In this document: positions 9,806 through 21,999 of the stretch, in pieces | Position numbering within the stretch: position 1 is the stretch's first letter | How the letters are laid out: each line of letters begins with the position of its first letter | Source of the DNA: Oreohelix idahoensis | Taxonomy: Eukaryota > Mollusca > Gastropoda > Stylommatophora > Oreohelicidae | Reading direction: 5' to 3' | Length of the DNA: 64,000 bases | Assembly: GCA_024509875.1 (NCBI GenBank) | Contig: JAMPIV010005832.1 | Location: forward strand, 275,989 to 339,988 | The notes under the pieces: model-generated | The model's database searches: none | What the model was told of the DNA's origin: nothing | The model's input: the letters and a program-made list of their open reading frames with translations, nothing else | Made by a program: the position numbers and the translations under genes

Positions 9806-12490
9806 AGAGAGTGGATCCCAGCATGTAGCGGTAAGCCGAAATGCAGTTGGATTGGGTGGGTGTTGGAATTGATGGTTTGAGGGGGATTGTTTTACATGTA
9901 TGGGAGTTTGCAGGGGGATGCAAAACCTCAATCAATTGGGATTAGGGTGTTCATGTTGGATTATCATACAATTAGAGAAATGAGAATTTTATGATTTGTT
10001 TTTGAAAAGCGCTCGCCATTTGAAACCATCAAGAGAGGTTCATATTGCTGAAATGATTGGGGGGGGGGGTTTAGAGGAAATGAATTCTTGAAGCCACTTA
10101 CCCATGACGTTTTCAGTTGTGGTGGGTGTTGGAGTGGTTATGATAATGATGTTTATGGGATTGTGTGTGTAGTAGTTTTGAGTAGTGAGAGTTTATGGTA
10201 GCCCGTATGGTTTGATGATGGTGGGGAATGGATTTGTTGAAGGTAGATTCTCGCCCTCTTTTTTGTGTGTTAAATTTGTATGACTCTCCCGTAAGGGATG
10301 TGTTGGATGTAGGATTTTAAAATATAAGAGGAATTATGAACACTATTGATTATATAGATGTCCACCGTTTAGGTAGGAAGAGATCTAGTAGGTTTGTATT
10401 GTTTTTGTTGGAGTGGAATGTCCATGGCCCCCTGAACCACAGGTGCAGTGTTGAGTAGAAACAAATGGTGATGATTGGTGGGGGGGGGGGGTTTAGAGTT
10501 GTATGTATACGTTAAGCTATTGTCTTAAGAGAGTACAGGGTAAGTTAAACGGAGAATTTGTTACACAAAATTTAGAGGTAGTGGGGGTATTTTAAAAAGG
10601 AAATATATAGTTATATTCATTCGAAATGGGGTTGTACAGAAGGATGTTGGAGGTAATACCTGGTTTGAAAAGGTAGTTCAAAAGAGAGTATTACTAGTCA
10701 CTAAACGTTTACATGGAAGACTTGGGTCCTATATTACCATGGGTATAAGGAAGCTGAATTTTTCGGTCATGATAAAAAGACATGGATTTTGTTTTGAAAG
10801 GATTGTGATGAGGAGGCGAGGGGGTGTTTGGAAAAATATAGTTTGGTAAGGGGTGATAGATATTATGGTAGGTATGTTGGTGGGACCATGTAGTTTACAT
10901 GGAGGGTCTAGTAACTTGTAGTATATGATGTATGTTGCAGGTTTGAGGTTTGCCCAGAATCGTATGTGATGCGTTCAGATGTAGCTGTAATGGATGGTAC
11001 AAGGTTTATGGGTTTTGAATGTTTTATGTCACCATTTGGGGGGGGATGAGTATGTGTATATATGTGGTGATGTTATGGGTGTGTATTGGTATTGTTGTTG
11101 TATATGGGTGGTGTATGTGTGCGTGCGTGCGTGCGTGCGTGTGTGAATTTATATATCATCACACTAATACCATACATTAGAAATATACTACATACCTTGT
11201 ATTTATTAACTCTAGAGTGACCATAGAGATTAAGCACTGAAGACAAGGTATAGAAGCATAGGCAGTCAATGAGCTTCACTGTCACAGATGCACCAGTATC
11301 ACACCAAGGATAGAAAAATACCAGCAATGCAAAACTTTCTAAGAAAATATATTTAAGACACACAAATAACAGACTATTAATCTTTAAAAAATTCTCTTGG
11401 CATCATATGGAACCACCACACTGTAGCTGATCAATTTGCAGGATAGCCTGTATAAAAATCATTCACGCTGTTCTTGCAGCGATAGGTTCAGTAGCCGGTT
11501 CGTTTTACATGATGCTGTTTGCCAGCTGCCATGCAGCAACTTCATATTAATCGCCTTGTTCTAATCATGCTGAGGGGTGTTGCAGTAGATCTTTCTTTGC
11601 CTCGTCAAAGACCCCCCACACAACACTCCCCCCCCACCCACCCCTGGGGAAATTCACGGGTCAAAATAAATATAAAATGGCAAGATAAAACACATAGCTG
11701 CTTCAAGTTTTTTTTTTTAAAAAAATAATTTTGACCTCGTTTTGGCGAGGCGCGCCCCGCTCAAACTAGGTCGGTTATTATTAGGGCCCGCATGATCCAA
11801 ATAGGGAAAAAAACCTTTCGGTCTGTAAAAGTTGAATTCTTTTTTACTTATATTAGCGTCGCCGCGGGTTTGTGCTGCTGTCCATCTTCACCCCTAGTAT
11901 GCTTTGGCCTGCGATGGTCAAGAAGATGTGGGGCCTAACATGCCTCAATGGGCGTGCAATACTGATCCTAACCCTGTTTTATTTTAGCAGAAGTTGTTCG
12001 CCATATTCTCCTAAAGCATGGGAACGGGGGGCTGATGCGAAAGGAAATGCTGAATGTAAATCGTCATATCTTCTAGTTTACATTATGAGTAGACGAATTA
12101 CCTCCAAAATCAGCTATACCACAAATGTTCTATAATACTTTATGTTTTAAATAATATAATAAATCTGGGGCTGGCAAGTGGGTTTTGTTTCATCATGAAA
12201 AAAACAAACTGCACAGGGGAAACAAAAAACTTCTGCAAGAAAAAATATAAATGCTTAGTGCACGGACTTTCTGCAAGTGGACGATAAGCAGCAGTGGTCT
12301 TCTCCATGCTCCGTTTTGAGCGTAGATAGAAAATGCTAGGATGGTGGGTTGTTGGCGATGAGGGATGATAATTAATCTGATAAGGTATTTCGAGCAATAA
12401 GGTATGCGACAAATTTAAGACTATTAAAAAAGTCGCATTCTTTTAATGATGGAGGCATATTAGATTATTCTTTGAGTTTTGTTTCGTGTT
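9806..12490. other. Unassigned TG/G-rich then AT-rich stretch
   Basis: 9.8-11.1 kb is TG- and G-rich on the plus strand with several G-runs, ending in a GTGC microsatellite (about 11118-11142). 11.1-12.5 kb includes a C-rich patch at 11.61-11.65 kb. Open frames here are short, with no recognisable domain. Confidence 0.45.
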
Positions 12491-12495
12491 TTCAC

Positions 12496-12543
12496 CCCCG
12501 CCCCCCCCCCCCCCCCCCCCCCCGCCCTCCCCCTCCCCCCCTT

Positions 12544-12584
<41 letters not shown>

Positions 12585-12610
12585 CCCCCCCCCCCCCCCA
12601 CCCCATAAAC

Positions 12611-12641
<31 letters not shown>

Positions 12642-12700
12642 ACCCCGCACCCCCCACCCCCCCCCCCCCAACACATCTCCCACCCCCACCCCCCACAAAC
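12496..12700. repeat. Poly-C / poly-G low-complexity block
   Basis: About 200 bases that are almost entirely C on the plus strand, broken by single G, A or T bases and a short CCATAAACTCC spacer. The minus strand is therefore rich in G-runs able to form G-quadruplexes. The Gly-rich and Pro-rich open frames across it are artefacts of composition. Confidence 0.95.
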
Positions 12701-13210
12701 TCCTAACTAAAAAAAAAAAAAAAGCAAGTTTTTTCAAACCTTAATACAAGATTTCCAGTCGCCAGGTTCAAAAGCCGAACCATTAAAAAAAAACCGACTC
12801 GGCCAATAATTTTGCATTCGCTTCATGATCCAAAATTTCACTCTTCTGATACTCAATTCGATCGTATTCATTGCCAGACCTGAGATATAAAGCTCTAGGT
12901 CAACATCTGGGTCATCTTTGCTTGACTATAATTCACGAGAAAAACCCAACATGAAGGCGCACGAGAAATGGTTGGGGTCATCTTTGGACGAGACAAGGGC
13001 GCAATGACTAACAATCGTATGACTGAACTTCAGTATCTTTCAAATGGCAGATGCGAAAACAGAAATTCAAGAAGAGAATAGTAATGGCCAAAGCTACTCT
13101 CATCAACATGAGACAAGATACATAACATCTAAAAACAATTTTAACTCACAAATTCAAACTGGGAATCGTCAAACTCTTTATATATTCTTTAATATTGCAT
13201 GGTGTCGAAT
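12701..13210. other. Unassigned spacer
   Basis: An A-run at 12709-12723 follows the poly-C block. I recognise nothing in the rest up to the LINE tail. Confidence 0.4.
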
Positions 13211-13723
13211 ACTTACTTACTTACTTAGTCGTTCCCCTTCTACCGTGAGGTGTAGAGGTGTGGAAGAGAGAGAGAGAGCGCCAGACTATCCTATCGGCTG
13301 TCTTCCTCCTGGCCTGGTTCCATTCTAGTCCTCGGTCCTTCAAAGATTGTCTAATGTTGTCCTCCCAGCGGACTCTGGGTCGTCTGGGGGTCTGGATCCC
13401 TGGCTCTTTGTTTCCCATGCTTGTCGTGGTAGCCGATCTTCTCCCATTCTGCAGACATGGCCAAACCATCTTAGTTGGCCCTTGTTCTACTTGGGGTTGC
13501 AGGGTGGTGGGTATTTTATTTTAGGCCTTGACGTATTGTATCGGTTGCGGGCCATGTCTCTTCTTGTTACTTCAACTACCTTCCTCAGATACCTCATTTC
13601 TGAGGTTTGGATCTGGCTTTTGTGGGTTGTAGTCATTGCCCATGACTCGCATCCATATATCAAGACTGAGACATAGGTGGAGCGGTATACAGCGGTGTCG
13701 AAACATGGACAATAAACAAGCAA
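13211..13723 (-). pseudogene. LINE ORF2 C-terminal fragment with 3' tail (minus strand)
   Basis: Two adjacent frames on the minus strand give the segment that follows the RT domain in many invertebrate non-LTR elements. First comes LIYGCESWAM with a YLRKVVEVTRRDMARN block (13723-13487). Then, after a frame break, come TPRRPRVRWEDNIRQSL, a WNQARRKTADRIVWRSL block and the terminal HGRRGTTK followed by a stop (13469-13221). The stop codon is part of a TAAG repeat, the kind of short tandem tail at which CR1/L2-type elements end. Only the 3' end of the element is present, which fits 5' truncation. It is frameshifted and not functional. Assignment to an exact clade is not possible from this part. 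Confidence 0.8.
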
Positions 13724-14170
13724 CTAGAGGGAAAAAATTGAGGCCCTTTGAGATGTGGATTTAAGGAATAGAATGGGACACGTCTCATGGAAGAAAAAAA
13801 AAACAAACATATAAAGAGGCCCTAGAAAACCTAGGAACGAAAATAGAATTAATAAAGGAGATTAAATATTAGACAGTAAAAATATTTTTGGCCATGTAAG
13901 AATGGACATAAACACTTTACTGAAGACCATAACAGAAGGGAGAGTTGAAGGCAAACGTGCAAGGGGAAGACAGCGATATAAGCAGTAAGATAACTTCAAG
14001 AGAGGGACAGGAAAGAGTCTATTAGAGTACACCATCAAGACAAGTGACAGGAAAGTGGATATCAGGGTGCACCACCAAGACAAGAGAAGGAAAGAGTCTA
14101 TCAGAGTGCACCATCAAGACAAGAGACAGGAAAGAGTCTATCAGGGTGCACCACCAAGACAAGAGGATGA
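13690..14170 (+). pseudogene. Second LINE ORF2 C-terminal fragment (plus strand)
   Basis: Plus-strand translation in shifting frames shows blocks typical of another LINE's ORF2 end: VETWTINKQ, a degenerate EEVLENLGTK-like stretch, a KYFGHVRMD segment, then EGRVEGKRARGRQR near 13930-13985. Several stops and frame shifts interrupt it. After about 14005 the last part, with a GKSLLEYTIK-type sequence, is amplified as a 40-bp tandem repeat. This LINE differs from the one at 13211-13723 and reads in the opposite direction. Confidence 0.65.
14005..14166. repeat. 40-bp minisatellite within the LINE 3' end
   Basis: About four copies of a 40-base unit beginning GACAGGAAAGAGTCTATCAG, with variation between copies. 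The unit appears to derive from the C-terminal coding end of the adjacent LINE fragment. Confidence 0.85.
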
Positions 14171-15876
14171 AGACGTTGGAGATCCTATTACAAGTGACTT
14201 CGATATAAAAGATGACAGCTGATGAACGAATTATGAAACTTCAGATAGAAAGTTAAACTGATGTCTAAAATATTATAAAAAGAGAACATAGATTGGTGTA
14301 GATAAGTGTTGATAATGAAAAAAAAAGTAAAGGGAAAAGTAATTTGTAGGGACCACTTTTATTGTTGTTACCAAAATTCACTTAAAAGCAAAAACTAAAT
14401 GTTCCATACACTTTAATGCACATAATACAAGTGGGTGGTTGGTAATCATTGATCAGTAATTCGTCACATCTTTTCGCACACAAGAAATATAAATATTTCA
14501 CGTGCTCATGCAGTAGTGGTGTAAACGTGTTTTACATGAGGAGGTTTGCTGGCCCAAAACAACAACGTCATCAATGTTTAGATTTAATATTATTGTTACA
14601 TGCTGAGAATAAATACAGTGACTCTGTTCTGTCCTTGCCTCCACATAGGGACACCTGAATATATGCGGGGTACTTCTCTTAATGGCACTAATGGAAAGTG
14701 AAGAAGAACAAACACACAAAAATAAGAAGAAATACTTTCAAAGACAAGAATTACATTTAATGGATATTACCAAATGTTCTGTCAATCTTCCACAACTTCC
14801 TTCTTCCCTATTCTCGGCCCTCTTTCTTTTTACTTTTTTGTCTTCCAGGCCGCGTTTCCGCTGTATGTTTGTTTGTTTTTTTTTTTTTTTTTGTGGTTCT
14901 TCTAAGTTCAGTCCCTATTTTTATTTATCTATCATTTTTATTTTAGAGCTAATGGTAAATTTTTATTGCAAGATTTTGATATTCCTTTCTGTACTTCTGG
15001 GTCTTTGCAGAGCTTTGACAAAGGGCAGACCTTGTCGATAAATATTTTACATATTCTAGTTACACTGCACCAGCCTCACCATTATTACGATATCGTACAT
15101 ATTACACCTTTTGGAAGCACCAGCATTCTTGTGCATCCAAGTTGAAAGATTTATACAGTTCGCTGTTTGTTTTTTGTTTTCTTTCTGTCAAATCCTACAA
15201 TCCACCGCCACAAATCTTGGTTTCCATTTCTCGGCGAATGATAATTTAACACGGTACACTTGATGTAATTGGCCTTTATCATCTCGTGCTTTAACTCTCA
15301 TGCTTCTTTTCTTACTTTTCAATTTTTTTTAAAATTCAGGCAGTTACGTCCTACAAGCAGCCACTTACCATTTTATTTCCCCAGCTTAATTATCTAGCAC
15401 CAGAGAACCTATTATAAATCCACTCGAAAAACCCATCAGCGCGCATTAGCCAACTTTACCTGCAGGGCAAAAGCACGACGCAACTTTTATTTTCACATGT
15501 TTCAACACTTCGCTAACTTTAGCACGATGCAAGCCAATATTCCCGGTCTCAGGAGGGGGTTTAAAAAAAATAATAATAATAATATGGCAGAAGCTCAGAA
15601 GATAGAGGGTATTATCGCCAAATAAAAAACGCTGATATCAGATAAAAATTACGCGACAACTTTTTCACCCCCCTGGAATTTTTCTAATTTTCCTCTGTCC
15701 TCAACTAGCCGCGTTTTAAAAGCAGTCACACATCTCTCATTCTGAGGCTATGCAACCCCCCCCCCCCCCCCCCCAATACCTCCCCCCACCCCCCCCCTAT
15801 CCCCGTATTCCTTCACTTTTCCGACTGTTTCTCGCATAGCTGCTCTTCGTTGTACCTCGTGCCTATTAATTAGCCC

Positions 15877-15907
<31 letters not shown>

Positions 15908-18259
15908 TTGTTGTGAAACTGAAACATTTAGTCAAAGTTTAATGTCGTCTCTATAACAACCAAAACAAATGAGAATGACAAGTTAAATAATACATACACC
16001 AAAAATAAAAATAGATTTAAAAAATGTCCATACAATATCAGTACGAGAGCTTAAAAAAAAAAGCAACAAACAAACAAACAAAACTACCAATTCAAAAAAC
16101 CAACAAATGTTCAGCAGTTACATTTAAAAAGAATGTCAACAGCGAGAAACGAGCAACTATTTACCATAGAAGATGTTACGTTACAAACACCATAGAAATT
16201 AAAACAATGCCACAAAACAAACGGCAGATAAATTACAGCCTAGAAGGGCCAAGACACAAGAAAAACAACAATGTAATATTTACGTTTGCAGCGTTAGGGA
16301 CTTACGACTCGACATTGACTTTATACAAAGAGACTTGAGACTCGACGTGAGACTCGTTAGGAAAGACTTCACGACAACTCTGGTCAAATGGAATTGAAAC
16401 AGTGGCGTAGCGAGGGGGAGGCGAGGTGAGCAGCCTCCCGGGGCGCTGCAAGAGAGGGCGCCAAAAAGTCAATTTGTTTCTTTGGGAACATGTGTGTTCT
16501 AATAACACACTCCGAATCTTGTCTTTCTGAGCAGATCCTATCATTTTGATTTTGGTCAAAAGATTTTTTTAACAGAGCGGTTTATTTCTTTTCTTGTGTG
16601 TTTAATTAATTCTTAAATTAATATAACAAGAACTAAAATTAATATGTAAGGATCAATGCTTGTGTGAGGATAGGAGGTAGTCTGATGGGGTGCCATGTGG
16701 ATGATGGCAGATAATTGGTGGATTAGGTGTTGTCGTAAATTTATTCTGAGAGAAATAGTCTTAGAAATAGTGGTCCCGTTTACAGTGTAGAATGATGGTG
16801 AAACGCTCAGTGATAGAAATGTAGAGAGTAAATAGTTGCTTCACAGAGTGCTGGAGGAGAGTAAAGACAGACTTATTTACGACAAATCGTTTCTCTCAAT
16901 CTACTCTTCAGGCTCTCCTGGTCAAACAATTATTTACCAGTTTCCAGACACACACCTGCTCTCACACCGATTTGGTGCTTCGAACACACAGACGACGTGG
17001 ATATAACTATCTTAAAGAAATAGGGGAAATTTTGGGCTTTGGGTATTCCAACACAGTAACAATTAAGTGTATGTTGTTTATTAAAGTTAAAAAAACAATC
17101 ACTACAATAATCATATGTTTTACAGCAAAAATTATCAAAATTACATAAAAAATGCAAATAACAAGGTAGGGAAGGGGGGTGAAGAAGATTAGGTATCGAC
17201 TAAGCCCCGTCTCGCTTATTAGACAAAGATAAACCCAGTCCAAAGATAGATAGTTATCAGGAACATAGGTACGTTAACCTAACAGTGAAGTTAATTACTC
17301 TGAAAGAGGTGTTTCAAAATTAGGTATGGGTGGTAGAAAAGAATCCTGTTCTTCCCAACTGTTCTTCCCTTTACTAAGCAAATGAAAAGGAGGGGGTTTT
17401 AAAACAGAGTTAACAAATTATCAACTATCCCACTTAAAGGAACAATGCAGGGTATACAGAAAATTATATTACCAGGTAAGCCAGTTAATAAAATGGTTAC
17501 AAATGAAAAGATTAAATTTCCTGTCATTCATGCACGCGCGTGAGGATCCACACTCATATATTTACACACACTTTACCGATGGCAGCATCAGACAATCCAA
17601 TAGAATTATATAAACAGCAATTACACTCTTGACATATGAAAAGGTCTGGTACTTCCATGTCCCGCCCCAGATGTTGCGAGGTTTGCTGATAGCAACTATT
17701 CTCACTTATCGCCGGACTTGAAGCCTAAGAGTTATTGTGTTTTATTATATAAAAGGAGTCTATGGGATGGCACTGACACAGTTCTACTTAGGGGTGAAAT
17801 GAAGTGGTCTCTTTAATCTTCAGCTATGGTAAAATTCCTTCAATGCGTGATGATAGTAACTGACCGGAAAGTTTATTAATCCAGTGAGGAAAAACTTAAG
17901 CCGTCACAGTTCAGGAAAATATGTACTCTCTCACAGTAGGGCAGTAAATCAAGTATCGCTACTGGCACGGTTCAACTTCCAGTTTATCTTACAGATTTGT
18001 AATTTTAATATGATGATTGTTCTTTAAATAGTCTTGGGTAGGCTTTCTTTCATGTAAGTATGATAGCTAGGTCGCATTGAACCGCCACAAGATTAAATTT
18101 AAAAATGTTTCATCAATATGTCTGGAAGTTTTTAAGATGATTTCTTTATTGCTGGGATCGCAAAGGTTACGATCACTCTGTATGAAAGAAAAAAGACGTG
18201 TAATATACCGAAAAATCAAATAACATTCTAAAGCGCGATGGATTTCCCGTTAAGACTAT
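14167..18259. other. Unassigned 4 kb
   Basis: No convincing gene. Holds C-runs at 15751-15773 and 15874-15903, an ATA-rich stretch near 15570-15583, and a GC-rich patch at 16395-16465 (GTGGCGTAGCGAGGG...GGGCGCC) that resembles the edge of a dispersed repeat. Open frames are under 120 codons and unrecognised. Confidence 0.45.
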
Positions 18260-18264
18260 ATTTA

Positions 18265-19429
<1,165 letters not shown>

Positions 19430-20114
19430 TCACAATCGTCCCCTCTTTTGAGAAATGAAAACCTCTTTTCGTGTTTGATTTATGACGATGAAGCTGTCCT
19501 GAACGGTAGCTTTAGGATGATTGGTATCTTCAACTTCCTCTTCTTCCTCCGTAGTCCAGTTTCTACTCAGGAAATCAGCCCCGACATTCTGTCTTCCCGG
19601 AATGTATTCCACTTTGAAAGAATAAACGCTTAAAAGAAGGGCCCAACGCATGACCCTTGCGTTAAATTCTTTATTGGCACCCAGAAATGCTAACGGAGCG
19701 TGGTCTGTTTGCACTGTGAAAGATGTACCATAGAGAAACTCATGATGGCGTCTGATACCGTCAATCAGAGCGAGGCATTCTCTTTCGACTACGCTGTAGT
19801 TCCGTTCAGCTTTATTTAATTTCCGACTGCCATAGGCAACTGGAAATAGCATGTTCAGGTCACTGTCCTCGGCTTGAAGCAGTGTTGACCCGATGCCCTG
19901 ACCTGACGCGTCGACCCGTAATACAAAAAGGTTTCTTGAGGTCAGGCAACCTCAAAATGGGGTATGCAGACAACTGTCCTTTCAGAGTGCTGTATACGTG
20001 TTCGCACTTTTGATCCCACATGACCTTATCCAGACGCCCTTTCTTTGTGAGGTCAGTCAGAGAGGTGCTGTCAGTCTGTTGAAGTTCTGGATGTACTTCT
20101 GATAGTATGCACAT
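19430..20114 (-). pseudogene. RNase H and connection domain, second family
   Basis: Two frames continue the polyprotein. 20114-19860 holds the connection segment (TKKGRLDKVMWDQKCEHVYS and ILRLPDLKKPF), and its end has shifted frame across the first catalytic Asp block. 19852-19430 holds YGSRKLNKAERNYSVVERECLAL (catalytic Glu), VQTDHAPLAFL (catalytic Asp) and VEYIPGRQNVGADFLSR, then an acidic tail. At least two frame shifts separate the pieces. Confidence 0.85.
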
Positions 20115-20845
20115 AGCGATATGAAGGAACGTACGTCTTTCTTCGTTTGGGGTCTTTTTGCTGCCACTATTTTCTCCACGTTCTTCTTAATAGGCCAACT
20201 GCATCCGTGAGAAATAGTATGCCCCAGGAAGTCTAACTGTTCAAACCAGATGAGACATTTGCTAGGTCTGGCTGTGAGACCAGTTTCCTGTAGTCTCCTG
20301 AGGAGCATAGCAACCGTAGCAATATGTTCTTCGTAGGTTTCCGATGCAATTAATATGTCATCCATAAAATTATGGATATGGGGACTTTGCAAAGGTTCTA
20401 GAAGCTTCCTCATCATCCTGGTGAACACTCCTGGTGCGTTATGCAAACCGAATGGCATCACATTAAATGTGTAATGTCCTTCACTAGTGCTGAAAGCTAA
20501 CAAGGGTTTAATTTCCTCCTTGACTAGTATTTGATAGTAACCTTTACTGAGGTCAATCTTGGAGAAAATCTTTGCCTTGCTAAGCTTGGTGAACAACTCA
20601 GAAACAGTTTGAAGAGGTTCGGGCTGGAATTCCGTTACAGCGTTTAGCAGCCGGTAATCTATACACAGCCGAACTTCCTTATTGGGCTTCTGCAACAGCA
20701 CTACGCTCGAGCTGTAAGGAGATGTAGACTCACTGATAATTCCTGCCTGACGCAGCTTGTCTATTTCTCCGCGAAGTGCATCAGCTTTAGCGTACGGGAT
20801 GGGGTAAACTCTGGTTCGAACAGGGGTCTCGATTGTTAGTTTCAT
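20057..20845 (-). pseudogene. Reverse transcriptase, second family
   Basis: A 262-codon frame with the pre-RT segment (PVRTRVYPIPYAKADALRGE), the palm block KIDLSKGYYQI (Asp98), MPFGLHNAPGVF, and the active-site FMDD at residues 160-163, followed by the LDFLGHTIS and RSFISLCAYYQKYI thumb region. All RT catalytic residues remain. The frame is lost after FNRLTAPL and RNase H continues in other frames. The initial Met is internal to the polyprotein and not a real start. Confidence 0.9.
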
Positions 20846-20846
20846 A

Positions 20847-21345
20847 TCAAATTCGATGAGATTTGTTCGACCAGGTACATCCGTTAAGACTGCACTGTAC
20901 TGTTTTTAGTAGAGCCCTGGTTTCTGTTTGTTGTTCTGGTGAGAGATTGTCGCCGAACTTGACATCTTTAAAGGATTCTGTGGGTTGCAATGGATACTCC
21001 ATGCAACCATCATCATCTTCCTCGTCTTCCGTTGCTATGGCGACAGCCAGGAGATGCTCGGAGGATGGCACTGGTCTCTCCAAATATTTCTTAAGGAGAT
21101 TTACGTGGAAGACCTTCTCCTTTCCTTTTATCGAGATCTTGTAATTAGTACGTGAGATCTTTTTAAGGACGGTAAAGGGTCCTTGCCATCCGATGCAAAG
21201 TTTATTGTTTCCGATTGGAAGTAGCAACAAGACATTTTTCTCCCCTGGTTGTAGTTCTCCTCTCTTTTGCAGCTTTGTTGTATCTTTTAGCATGTTTAGC
21301 GCGGGCTTTCTTAAGGTTGGTAGTAAAGATAAAGACGATAGAAGA
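20847..21345 (-). pseudogene. Integrase C-terminal (GPF) module and linker, second family
   Basis: Shows the basic segment before the module (an AKHAKRYNKAAKER-type stretch in another frame at 21290-21330), then GEKNVLLLLP, WQGPFTVLKKIS, NYKISIKGKEKVFHVNLLKKY and an acidic linker that leads into RT. The GPY/F module normally sits at the integrase C-terminus and helps bind target DNA. Here it is followed directly by the pre-RT region, and that places integrase before RT. The frame breaks at the LTDVPGRT-like segment near 20880. Confidence 0.82.
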
Positions 21346-21539
21346 CAAGGTAGATATAACAGGAGCCAAGCTGAACAAAGGAAAAGAGCTAAATGACAGT
21401 TAATTTAGAAATGCAACATTACATGTCAAAAGACACTGTAATTAAGTTATCGATGTGACCTAAGAAAGTTATTAATGTTTTAAAGAGGATAAGTAGACAC
21501 GATTGATCATTATAGATAGATTAGGCACTCGAATAGTTA

Positions 21540-21644
21540 GAGCAAGAGGAAAGGTAGATATTAATAGATAGATATTGATAGATATAGATAGATAGTATAT
21601 AGATAGATAGAATAGACAGATTTAGAATAGATAGATAGATAGAT

Positions 21645-21694
<50 letters not shown>

Positions 21695-21740
21695 CATAGA
21701 CTAGATAGATTGAATAGTTAGATTAGATAGATTGTTTGTT
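21540..21740. repeat. GATA microsatellite
   Basis: Near-continuous GATA/TAGA repeats, cleanest at 21627-21692, with imperfect copies on both sides. Related imperfect GATA words reappear at about 27430-28060. Confidence 0.93.
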
Positions 21741-21999
21741 TCCGTGTGTTAGTCGTTGCTTCTGAAGATCAGATAGATTACGATAGTTTGGATGGTGCAG
21801 TATAGTGAGATTGTAGTGTAGTGTTTGTTTCTAGTCTTGTTCATGTTTTTTAAAACACTAACTACTGTTGAGTGGTCGGGCACAATTTTACAGTCTGTTT
21901 GGAATGATGTGTGGAGCTGAGAGCATACAGGAGTTGATTTTTTGATTAGTATTAACGAATTGCTTGACTTGCTAGCACCTACGCCGCCATCCCCAACCA

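Larger units (their letters stand above)
19430..21345 (-). mobile_element. 5'-truncated pol of a second Gmr1-like gypsy family
   Basis: Minus-strand pol fragment in which the integrase C-terminal part is followed by RT and then RNase H, so it too has the Gmr1-like order. It lacks gag, protease, the integrase core and both LTRs in recognisable form. Sequence similarity to copies 1 and 2 is limited to conserved motifs, so it is a different family. At least three frame changes show that it is dead. The upstream (5') break near 21345 runs into the GATA-repeat region. Confidence 0.88.

Noticed and set aside
12443..12744. Glycine-rich and proline-rich proteins
   Set aside because: They arise from poly-C/poly-G sequence and appear in several overlapping frames.
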